The notes under the pieces are model-generated. The model did not search any database. It saw nothing but the letters and a program-made list of their open reading frames with translations, and was not told where the DNA came from. 64,000 bases of DNA from RXIX01 sp003989075 (lineage in GTDB: Bacteria; Pseudomonadota; Gammaproteobacteria; Competibacterales; Competibacteraceae), in the NCBI GenBank assembly GCA_029780415.1, contig JAKOYN010000019.1, forward strand, positions 8,550 to 72,549, in the 5' to 3' direction. Positions 35,009 through 42,428 of this stretch are shown here, one piece after another (the first letter of the stretch is position 1; each line of letters starts with the position of its first letter). Made by a program: the position numbers and the translations under genes.

Positions 35009-36778
35009 ATGTCATCTCCAATTCCCTCCTTCGAGCAACTGGCCCTGTCGCCGGCGCTGCTGCACATCCTGCAGGACATGGGCTACGAAGCCCCCTCGCC
35101 GATCCAGGCGGCCTGCATCCCCTACCTGCTGGACGGCCGTGACCTGATCGGTCAGGCCCAGACCGGCACCGGCAAGACCGCCGCCTTCGCCCTGCCGGTG
35201 CTCGAACGGCTGGATCTTGACAACCGCCAGCCACAGGCGCTGGTGCTTACCCCAACCCGTGAGCTGGCCATCCAGGTCGCCGAGGCGTTTCAGGGCTACG
35301 CGCGCCATCTGCCGGGCTTCCACGTCCTGCCGATCTATGGTGGCCAGATCATGAGCACCCAGCTGCGCCAGCTCAAGCGCGGCCCGCATGTAATCGTGGG
35401 CACGCCGGGGCGGATCATGGATCACCTGCGCCGGGAAAGCCTGAATCTGGACGGCCTGCGCACCGTGGTGCTCGACGAGGCCGATGAAATGCTGCGCATG
35501 GGCTTTATCGAGGATGTCGATTGGATTCTGGAACATACGCCGGCGCAGCGGCAGGTGGCACTGTTCTCGGCGACCATGCCCGAGCCGATCCGCCGCGTGG
35601 CCCATCGCCATTTGCGCGAGCCGCATGAAGTCAAGATCAAATCCAGCACCGCCACGGTCGCCACCATCGCGCAGCGCTATTGGCAGGTCAGCGGCCTGCA
35701 CAAGCTCGACGCGCTGACCCGCATTCTCGAAGTTGAGGACGTTGACGCCACCCTGATCTTCGTCCGCACCAAGACCGCCACCACTGAACTGGCCGAGCGG
35801 CTGGAAGCGCGCGGCTATGCCTGCGCCGCCCTGCATGGCGACATGAGTCAGGCGCTGCGCGAGAAGACCATTGAGCAGTTAAAAAACAACGGCTTGGATA
35901 TCGTCATCGCCACCGATGTCGCTGCGCGCGGTCTGGACGTACCACGCATCAGCCACGTCATCAACTACGATATCCCCTACGATACCGAGGCCTATATCCA
36001 CCGTATCGGCCGCACCGGTCGCGCTGGCCGCGAAGGTCACGCCATTTTGTTCGTCGCGCCGCGCGAGATGCGCATGCTGCGCGCGATCGAGAAGGCCACC
36101 CGCCAGCCGATCACGCCGATGCAGCCGCCCAGCCGGGCCGCGATCGCTGATCATCGCCAGAATCAGTTCAAGCAGCAGATTCTCGATACCCTGGCTACGG
36201 AAGACCTGACGTTCTTCCACGAACTGACCGCGCGCATCGAACAGGAGCAGGATATCAGCGCCCGCGATATCGCCGCCGCGCTGGCCTATCTGGTGCAGCG
36301 CGAGCGGCCACTGCAGGTCGATGACAGCGCCGCCGGCCACGACCCCGAACCGCCCAGCGCCATGCTGGCGGCCGATGCGTCCGACAGCCGGCCACGCAAG
36401 CCACGCGAACGGGCACAGCCGGGCGATGCCAATCTGGTGCGCTACCGGGTCGAAGTCGGCAGCCGCCACGGCGCTACGCCGCAGAATCTGGTAGGCGCCA
36501 TCGCTAATGAAGCCGGTTTGGAAAGCCGCTACATTGGCCGCATCGAAATCCACGACGATTACAGCACCGTGGATTTACCTGACGGCATGCCCGCCGAAAT
36601 CTTCCGCCATCTGCAAAAGGTGCGGGTACGGCAATTCATGCTCAACATCAGCCGGGTCGAGACCGGCGGCGAAACCGATTCGCGACCGGCGGCGAAACTC
36701 GCCACTCGGCGCCCCCGGCCACCCCGGAGTGAGCAGGGCGATGTGCCACCGCGCAAGCCGCGTAAAAAAACGCCCTGA
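35009..36778 (+). CDS. deaD: DEAD-box RNA helicase, DeaD/CsdA-like
   Basis: A 589-residue ATP-dependent RNA helicase used in ribosome assembly and cold or stress RNA remodelling. The Q motif (PSPIQAACIP), Walker A QTGTGKT (51-57), DEAD (156-159), SAT (LFSATMP), and the helicase C motifs (ATDVAARGLDVP, HRIGRTGRAGR) are all intact. A C-terminal DbpA-type RNA-binding domain (about 472-555; YRVEVGSRHGATPQNLVGAIANEAGL) and a basic tail follow, as in CsdA. The order and length fit DeaD rather than RhlE or RhlB. A terminator-like hairpin lies directly upstream of the start, which could make expression conditional. Confidence 0.95.
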   Translation: MSSPIPSFEQLALSPALLHILQDMGYEAPSPIQAACIPYLLDGRDLIGQAQTGTGKTAAFALPVLERLDLDNRQPQALVLTPTRELAIQVAEAFQGYARHLPGFHVLPIYGGQIMSTQLRQLKRGPHVIVGTPGRIMDHLRRESLNLDGLRTVVLDEADEMLRMGFIEDVDWILEHTPAQRQVALFSATMPEPIRRVAHRHLREPHEVKIKSSTATVATIAQRYWQVSGLHKLDALTRILEVEDVDATLIFVRTKTATTELAERLEARGYACAALHGDMSQALREKTIEQLKNNGLDIVIATDVAARGLDVPRISHVINYDIPYDTEAYIHRIGRTGRAGREGHAILFVAPREMRMLRAIEKATRQPITPMQPPSRAAIADHRQNQFKQQILDTLATEDLTFFHELTARIEQEQDISARDIAAALAYLVQRERPLQVDDSAAGHDPEPPSAMLAADASDSRPRKPRERAQPGDANLVRYRVEVGSRHGATPQNLVGAIANEAGLESRYIGRIEIHDDYSTVDLPDGMPAEIFRHLQKVRVRQFMLNISRVETGGETDSRPAAKLATRRPRPPRSEQGDVPPRKPRKKTP

Positions 36779-36821
36779 TCCCCGGCCCTGTTACCCACTG
36801 CGTTCACCGGAGAGACCTGCC

Positions 36822-37442
36822 ATGCTGACTGTCTACGGTTGTCCCAAAACCCGCTCAGCCCGCGTGGTCTGGGCGCTGGAAGAAGCCGGAGCCGAATATG
36901 CCTACCACAAGGTCGATCTCTTCACGGGCGCCGGTCGCCAGCCGGATTATCTGGCGCTTAATCCCGCCGGCAAGGTACCGGCCCTGGTCGATGGCACGCT
37001 GACCCTCACCGAATCGGCGGCAATCTGCACCTACATCGGTGACCGCTTCCCGGCCAGCGGCCTGACGCCACAGGGCGATATAGCGGCGCGGGCATGCTAT
37101 AACCAGTGGTGCTATTTCGCGCTCAGTGAGCTGGAACAACCGCTGTGGACCCTGGCCAAGCACCGCTTTGCCCTGCCGGAAAAGCGGCGGGTGCCGGCGG
37201 TACTGGAAACTGCACAATGGGAATTCAGCGTTGCCGCCCGGATTCTGGCACTGGGCCTGGGCGAGCGCGAATTCATCAGCGGCGACCACTTCAGCGCCGC
37301 CGACATCCTGATCGCTCATACCCTCGCCTGGGCACAAGCCTTCGCACTGCCGCTTGGGCACGACAATCTCGATGCCTACGCCGCGCGTCTGCTGGCCCGT
37401 CCGGCCTTCGTCCGCGCCCAGGCCCGTGAACTGGCCGGCTAG
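36822..37442 (+). CDS. Glutathione S-transferase family protein
   Basis: A 206-residue cytosolic GST. The thioredoxin-like N-domain starts MLTVYGCPKTRSARVVWALEEAG; the glutathione-binding loop is KVPALVDGTLTLTESAAICTYI. The helical C-domain has the folding motif ISGDHFSAADILIAHTLAWA. The residue after YG is Cys7, so a Cys-type (beta/omega-like) mechanism is possible. The ATG at 36822 follows GGAGAG; the longer frame reads back into the helicase gene. Substrate unknown. Confidence 0.9.
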   Translation: MLTVYGCPKTRSARVVWALEEAGAEYAYHKVDLFTGAGRQPDYLALNPAGKVPALVDGTLTLTESAAICTYIGDRFPASGLTPQGDIAARACYNQWCYFALSELEQPLWTLAKHRFALPEKRRVPAVLETAQWEFSVAARILALGLGEREFISGDHFSAADILIAHTLAWAQAFALPLGHDNLDAYAARLLARPAFVRAQARELAG

Positions 37443-37474
37443 GCAACACCCCTTCCCAGGGAAAGGATTTCACG

Positions 37475-37933
37475 ATGACAGCACGAAACCTGATGAATCC
37501 GGAACTGGTGACGTTGCGCCCCACCGACACGGTCGCAACCGCCGCCACGCATATCCTGAAACACCACTTGCGCCATCTGGCGGTTGTCGATGAGCAGGGT
37601 CGCTACCTGGGCACCTTCGGTATTTATTCCCTGCTACAACTGGCCCTGCCCAAGGCAGTGACCATGGCCGAAGGGCTGAGCGATGTGTCCTTTATCACTG
37701 AAACCGCCCAGGATCTGGCCACACGCCTGCGCGAGCGCGGCGCTGAACAGATCGGCAACTGGCTGAGCACCGATGATCCGGTTGCCCATCCCGAAACCCC
37801 GGCGATGGAAGTGGTGCTACTGATGCTGCGTGGCCACACCAGCGTGCCGGTCGTAGACAAGACCAGTCAGCGCCTGGAAGGCATGATTTCATCCTGGAAC
37901 GTGGTGGAAAAGCTGCTCGGGGAGGATTGCTAA
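37475..37933 (+). CDS. CBS-domain protein
   Basis: A 152-residue protein made of a CBS pair: MTARNLMNPELVTLRPTDTVATAATHILKHHLRHLAVVDEQGRYLGTFG in the first half, and VAHPETPAMEVVLLMLRGHTSVPVVDKTSQRLEGMI in the second. CBS pairs bind adenosyl nucleotides and regulate partner proteins. The permease gene starts at the base after its stop, so the two are translationally coupled. This suggests a nucleotide- or energy-sensing regulator of that transporter. AAAGGA precedes the ATG. Confidence 0.88.
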   Translation: MTARNLMNPELVTLRPTDTVATAATHILKHHLRHLAVVDEQGRYLGTFGIYSLLQLALPKAVTMAEGLSDVSFITETAQDLATRLRERGAEQIGNWLSTDDPVAHPETPAMEVVLLMLRGHTSVPVVDKTSQRLEGMISSWNVVEKLLGEDC

Positions 37934-39265
37934 ATGCACGAATCAACCACGGCAGTGGCTTCCACCGGCGCCATGATCATGGCGGCGATTCTGTTCGTGA
38001 TCACCTACGCGGTGATCATGAGCGAGAAAATCAACCGCGCCATCGTCTCGCTGCTGGCGGCGGGTCTGATGATTGTGCTGGGTATTTTGAACCAGGAAGC
38101 GGCGATTCGCGGCATCGACTTTAACACCATCGGCCTGCTGATCGGCATGATGGTCATCGTCGCCATCACCCGCCAATCCGGCATTTTCCAGTTCCTGGCG
38201 ATTTGGGCGGCGAAGAAGGTCAATGCCAATCCCTGGGGCATTCTGGTGATGATCTCACTGGTGACCGCAGTGACTTCGGCCTTTCTGGATAACGTGACCA
38301 CTGTGCTGCTGGTCGTGCCGGTGACCCTGCTGATCACCGAAGAACTCAAGGTCAAGCCCTATCCGTATCTGTTCGCGATGATCTTTTCCTCGAACATCGG
38401 CGGCACTGCGACTCTGATCGGCGATCCGCCCAACATCATGATCGGTTCCGCTACCGGACTGACCTTCAACGATTTCGCCTACAACCTGTCGCCGGTGGTC
38501 CTGGTCATCCTGGCGATCACCCTGATCCCGATTTATTTCATCTGGGGCCGGCATCTGAAGGCGACGCCGGAAGCACGCCAGCGGGTGATGCAGTTCAACG
38601 AATTCGAAGCGATCACCGATCGGCGCCTGCTCAAGCAGTGCCTGAGCGTGATTGGTCTAGTGATTGGCGGATTTGTCTTCGCCCGTTTTCTGGGCCTGGA
38701 AGCGGCCACCGTGGCGATGACCGGCGCGGCGCTGCTGCTGCTGCTGGCCAACTGGGGTCGCGACGCCGAGCATCAGAGCAAGCATGTGCTGGATGCGTTC
38801 AACGAAGTGGAATGGATCACCATTTTCTTCTTCGTCGGCCTGTTCATCGTGGTGCATGGCGTGGACAGCACCGGCCTGCTCAAGCTGCTGGCTGAAAAAA
38901 TGGTGGCTGCGACCGGTGGTGATCTGAACGCAACGGCCATGGTAATTCTGTGGTCGTCAGCGATCCTGTCGGCGGTGATCGACAATATTCCCTTTGTCGC
39001 TACCATGATTCCGCTGATCAAGGCGATGGCGCCGACCTTTGGCGGTCCGGAAGGCTTGATGCCGCTGTGGTGGGCCCTGTCACTGGGCGCCTGCCTAGGC
39101 GGCAACGGTACCCTGATCGGGGCCAGCGCCAACCTGGTGGTGGCCGGTTTCGCCGAGCGCGCCGGTCAGCCGATCCGCTTCATGCAGTACACCCTGATGG
39201 CCTTCCCGCTGATGCTGATGTCTATCGCCATCAGCATGGTTTATCTGTACTGGCGCTATCTGTAA
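37934..39265 (+). CDS. ArsB/NhaD-type ion transporter permease
   Basis: A 443-residue inner-membrane permease of the ion transporter superfamily with about 11-12 TM helices. Diagnostic stretches are SAFLDNVTTVLLVVPVTLLI, SSNIGGTATLIGDPPNIMIGSA, and the mirrored AVIDNIPFVATMIPLI with GGNGTLIGASANLVVAG. This inverted pair of DN/GDPPN signatures is typical of NhaD/ArsB/P-protein members. Likely sodium/proton antiport or anion export; the substrate is not determinable. GGAGG seven bases upstream overlaps the CBS gene end. A bidirectional terminator follows. Confidence 0.9.
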   Translation: MHESTTAVASTGAMIMAAILFVITYAVIMSEKINRAIVSLLAAGLMIVLGILNQEAAIRGIDFNTIGLLIGMMVIVAITRQSGIFQFLAIWAAKKVNANPWGILVMISLVTAVTSAFLDNVTTVLLVVPVTLLITEELKVKPYPYLFAMIFSSNIGGTATLIGDPPNIMIGSATGLTFNDFAYNLSPVVLVILAITLIPIYFIWGRHLKATPEARQRVMQFNEFEAITDRRLLKQCLSVIGLVIGGFVFARFLGLEAATVAMTGAALLLLLANWGRDAEHQSKHVLDAFNEVEWITIFFFVGLFIVVHGVDSTGLLKLLAEKMVAATGGDLNATAMVILWSSAILSAVIDNIPFVATMIPLIKAMAPTFGGPEGLMPLWWALSLGACLGGNGTLIGASANLVVAGFAERAGQPIRFMQYTLMAFPLMLMSIAISMVYLYWRYL

Positions 39266-39291
39266 TCTGGCGCGATCGGTCTTCAAACCGA

Positions 39292-39324
39292 AAAAAACCT
39301 CCCCGACTCGGGGAGGTTTTTTTG
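39292..39324. terminator. Bidirectional intrinsic terminator
   Basis: CCTCCCCG and CGGGGAGG pair around ACT, preceded by a run of seven A and followed by seven T. It serves both the permease gene (plus) and the fabI operon (minus), which converge here. Confidence 0.95.
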
Positions 39325-39346
39325 TGCCGCCCATCAGGCCATGGCA

Positions 39347-40129
39347 TCAAGCCATGATGTGCACGCCACCATCGACATAGACCGTGCTGCCGGTCAGACG
39401 CCGCGCATAGGGCGTAGACAGGAAGGCGCAGGTAAAGCCAACATCCATGATATCCACCAGCTCGCCAATCGGCGCCCGCTCCACCGCCTCGTTCAGCAGC
39501 AGATCGAAATCCTTCAAGCCGGAGGCGGCCCGGGTCTTCAACGGCCCCGGCGATATGGCATGGACGCGAATACCTTTCCGACCCAGTTCATAGGCCAGAT
39601 AGCGGCAGGATGATTCCAGCGCTGCCTTCACCGGCCCCATCACGTTGTAATTCGGCACCACTTCAGCCGCGCCATGGTAGCTCATGGCAAACATCGCCCC
39701 GCCCTGATCCATCAGCGGCTCAGCCAGATTGGCCATGCGGATAAAGGAATGACAGGAAATATCCATGGCTTTGGCGAAACCTGCCGCCGAGCAACTGATC
39801 AGACCGTCCTGCAAATCCTCCTTGGGCGCGAAGGCGATGGAGTGCACCAGCACATCCAGCCGTCCCCATTGCGCCTTGATCTGCTCAAACACTGCCTCAA
39901 GCTGGCCCGGCTGGCTGACATCGAGCGGCATGAAAATCGATGCATTCAGTTGCTGCGCCAACGGCTCGACGTAAGCCTTAGCCTTCTCGTTCAGATAGGT
40001 AATCGCCAGATCCGCACCCAGCTCGTGAAACGCCTTGGCGCAACCGAAAGCGATGGAATATTCGTTGGCGATGCCGGCAATGAATACTTTCTTGCCGGCC
40101 AGTATCGTGCGGGGAATCTCAACAGCCAT
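39347..40129 (-). CDS. fabI: Enoyl-ACP reductase FabI-like (NADH)
   Basis: A 260-residue short-chain dehydrogenase fold enzyme for the last step of fatty-acid elongation. The FabI hallmarks are GIANEYSIAFGCAKAF at the cofactor site and the active-site set Y151, Y161 and K168 (MSYHGAAEVVPNYNVMGPVKAA), with E. coli-like spacing. The ATG at 40129 has AGGAG nine bases upstream; a TTG two codons earlier is too close to it. It is the last gene of a pta-ackA-fabI operon (17 bases after ackA). It may be a second FabI dedicated to this cluster rather than the housekeeping copy. Confidence 0.9.
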   Translation of the reverse strand: MAVEIPRTILAGKKVFIAGIANEYSIAFGCAKAFHELGADLAITYLNEKAKAYVEPLAQQLNASIFMPLDVSQPGQLEAVFEQIKAQWGRLDVLVHSIAFAPKEDLQDGLISCSAAGFAKAMDISCHSFIRMANLAEPLMDQGGAMFAMSYHGAAEVVPNYNVMGPVKAALESSCRYLAYELGRKGIRVHAISPGPLKTRAASGLKDFDLLLNEAVERAPIGELVDIMDVGFTCAFLSTPYARRLTGSTVYVDGGVHIMA

Positions 40130-40146
40130 GCGCAAGCTCTCCTGTT

Positions 40147-41334
40147 TTAGAGGCTCTGTACCTGCAGAGCCCGGGTATGCCGGGCAATCATCAACTCTTC
40201 ATTGGTAGGAATGACCCAGGCGGCGACGCGACTGGCGGCGCTGCTCAGGCGTGGACCACCGCTTGCGTTGGCCGCAGCATCGAAATCCAGTCCCAGCCAT
40301 GCCGCAGCCTGACAGACCCGCTCGCGGATCGGCACGGCATGTTCGCCGATTCCGGCGGTGAACACCACCGCATCCAGACCGCCAAGCGCCGCCGCCAGCG
40401 CACCCAGTTCCTGGACAATCCGATAAACGAACAGATCAATCGCAAAACGCGCCCCGGGCGCATCGGACGCCAGCAGCGTGCGCATATCGCTGGACAGCCC
40501 GGAGACGCCCAGCAGCCCCGATTTCTGGTAGATCAGCTTCTCGATGGCGCGGGCATCCATGTGCAACTCGTCCATCAGGTACAGCATCACCCCCGGATCG
40601 AGCCGCCCGCAGCGCGTGCCCATTGGCAGGCCGTCGACGGCGGTAAAACCCATGGTGCTGGCCATGCTCCTGCCCGCATGCAGGGCACACATGCTGGAAC
40701 CGTTACCCAAATGCAGCACCACCGTGCGACCCTGCGCGGCGCGCGGATCGTATCCGGCCAGCACTGAGGCGATGTACTCATAGGAAATGCCGTGGAAGCC
40801 ATAGCGGCGCACGCCACGCCCGGTGATCTCGGCCGGCAGGGCACAAGCCTGCGCGACCTCAGGCTGCTCGCGATGGAAGGCGGTATCAAAACAGGCCACC
40901 TGCGGCAAATCCGGCAGGCGGGCAAACAGCAGGCGGATCGGCGCCAGGTTATGCGGCTGGTGTAGCGGCGCCAGCGGAATGAACTGCTCCAGCTCGCCCA
41001 GAATCGTCGGCGTCAGCCGTACCGGCGCTGAATAGCGCAGGCCACCATGCACAACGCGATGGCCCACCGCAGCCAGCCGGTGTGCGCCGAGATGCTCGCG
41101 CACGAAGGCCGCCAGATAGCTCAGGCCGCCCTCATGGCCGAGCGTCTCACCGGCCGCCCAGCACCGTTCACCGAGCAGAGCACCGGCTGCGTCGCGCGCC
41201 TTGAAACGCGGCTCGGTATACAGTCCCTCCAGTTGCCCACCAAGCAGCAGCGCCAGTATGCCCTCCTGGTCGAGAAACAGGGAAAACTTGATGCTCGATG
41301 AGCCGGCGTTCAACACCAGAATGGCGTCGCTCAT
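40147..41334 (-). CDS. ackA: Acetate kinase
   Basis: A 395-residue ASKHA-fold kinase interconverting acetyl-phosphate + ADP and acetate + ATP. Motifs in order are LVLNAGSSSIKFSLF, GHRVVHGGLRY, CFDTAFH, RRYGFHGISYEY, VLHLGNGSSMCAL, DGLPMGTRCGRLDPGV and VVFTAGIGEHA. It overlaps the upstream phosphotransacetylase by four bases (ATGA). Together they form a complete acetyl-CoA/acetate module. Butyrate or propionate kinase activity is possible but the sequence is AckA-like. Confidence 0.95.
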   Translation of the reverse strand: MSDAILVLNAGSSSIKFSLFLDQEGILALLLGGQLEGLYTEPRFKARDAAGALLGERCWAAGETLGHEGGLSYLAAFVREHLGAHRLAAVGHRVVHGGLRYSAPVRLTPTILGELEQFIPLAPLHQPHNLAPIRLLFARLPDLPQVACFDTAFHREQPEVAQACALPAEITGRGVRRYGFHGISYEYIASVLAGYDPRAAQGRTVVLHLGNGSSMCALHAGRSMASTMGFTAVDGLPMGTRCGRLDPGVMLYLMDELHMDARAIEKLIYQKSGLLGVSGLSSDMRTLLASDAPGARFAIDLFVYRIVQELGALAAALGGLDAVVFTAGIGEHAVPIRERVCQAAAWLGLDFDAAANASGGPRLSSAASRVAAWVIPTNEELMIARHTRALQVQSL

Positions 41335-42275
41335 GGAGCGATGCTCTTGGCCACGCTGGAGCGGCGCGCCTGGGCGACCAGTGCCGCCACCGCGCAGGAC
41401 GCCAGACGGGTCATCACCGAATCGGCGCGGCTGGTGAGGATGATCGGCACCCGCGCGCCGAGCACGATGCCGGCGGCGTCGGCATCGGCCATGAAGGACA
41501 GACTCTTGGCCAGCATGTTGCCCGCCTCCAGATCCGGCACCACCAGGATATCGGCATAACCGGCCACCGGCGATTGGATATGCTTGATCTGCGCGGCGCT
41601 GAGGTTGATGGCGTTATCCAGCGCCAGCGGTCCGTCGAGCATGCCACCGGTAATCTGGCCGCGATCGGCCATCTTGCACAGCGCGCCGGCTTCAACCGTT
41701 GACTGAATCTTGGGATTGACTGTTTCCATCGCCGACAGAATCGCTACCTTGGGCTGGCTGAAACCGAGTGCCTGGGCCAGGTCGATGGCGTTCTGGATAA
41801 TGTGCTGCTTGTCCTCCAGGGTCGGAAAAATGTTGATCGCTGCATCGGTGACGATGATCGCCCGATCCAGGCTGGGCACATCCATGATGAAGGCGTGGCT
41901 GATGCGCCGCTCGGTGCGCAGGCCGGTGGCAGTACGCACCACTGCACCCATCAGCTCGTCGGTGTGCAGGCTGCCCTTCATCAGCATCTCGGCCTTGCCT
42001 TCGCGAGCCAGTTGCACCGCCAGATCAGCGGCGGCGTGGCTGTGCGGCGCATCGACGATCTCATAGGGCGAGATGTCGAGCTGAAACTGCGCTGCCAAGG
42101 CAACGATCCGGGCGCGCGGCCCAACCAGAATTGGCGTCATGATGCCCAGTTCGGCCGCTTCCACCGCACCCTTGAGCGAGGTTTCATCGCAGGGATGAGC
42201 CACGGCGGTGCTCACCGGGCTCAATTCCTTGCAACGGGCAATCAGGCGTTCATATTTTTCGTGCTTGCGTTCCAC
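41331..42275 (-). CDS. pta: Phosphate acetyl/butyryltransferase
   Basis: A 314-residue enzyme moving an acyl group between CoA and phosphate. It is the short Pta/Ptb form without the DRTGG/BioD N-domain. In several relatives it is fused to a MaoC-like hydratase, which is absent here. Diagnostic stretches are LMKGSLHTDELMGAVV, RISHAFIMDVP, IVTDAAINIFPTLEDKQHIIQNAIDLA, ALDNAINLSA and ILVVPDLEAGNMLAKSL. The start is GTG at 42275 with GAGGAA eight bases upstream. First gene of the operon with ackA and fabI. A REPIN element lies directly upstream of it. Confidence 0.93.
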   Translation of the reverse strand: MERKHEKYERLIARCKELSPVSTAVAHPCDETSLKGAVEAAELGIMTPILVGPRARIVALAAQFQLDISPYEIVDAPHSHAAADLAVQLAREGKAEMLMKGSLHTDELMGAVVRTATGLRTERRISHAFIMDVPSLDRAIIVTDAAINIFPTLEDKQHIIQNAIDLAQALGFSQPKVAILSAMETVNPKIQSTVEAGALCKMADRGQITGGMLDGPLALDNAINLSAAQIKHIQSPVAGYADILVVPDLEAGNMLAKSLSFMADADAAGIVLGARVPIILTSRADSVMTRLASCAVAALVAQARRSSVAKSIAP

Positions 42276-42304
42276 GGGGATTCTTCCTCATTTTTTAGTT
42301 TGCA

Positions 42305-42415
42305 GGACTTTCGCTTACCTTACTTTTTCCGTCATACCCGCGAAAGCGGGTATCCATTCTTTTCAACACGCTACTGGATTCCCGCATACGCGGGAATGAC
42401 GGAAAGCGAAAGTCC
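42305..42415. repeat. REPIN/MITE-like palindromic element, copy 2
   Basis: This 111-bp element matches the copy at 26476-26586 apart from a few substitutions (for example TTACCTTAC for TTACCTGAC, and ACGGAAAG for ACGAAAAG). Outer arms are GGACTTTCGC and GCGAAAGTCC. It sits between the DUF3141 stop and the pta GTG, 30 bases from the latter, so it lies in or near the pta leader. Confidence 0.88.
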
Positions 42416-42428
42416 CGGTTTGAATTGT

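Noticed and set aside
35009..35836. Antisense 274-residue frame in the helicase gene
   Set aside because: DEAD-box motifs are encoded on the plus strand; the antisense frame is a shadow.
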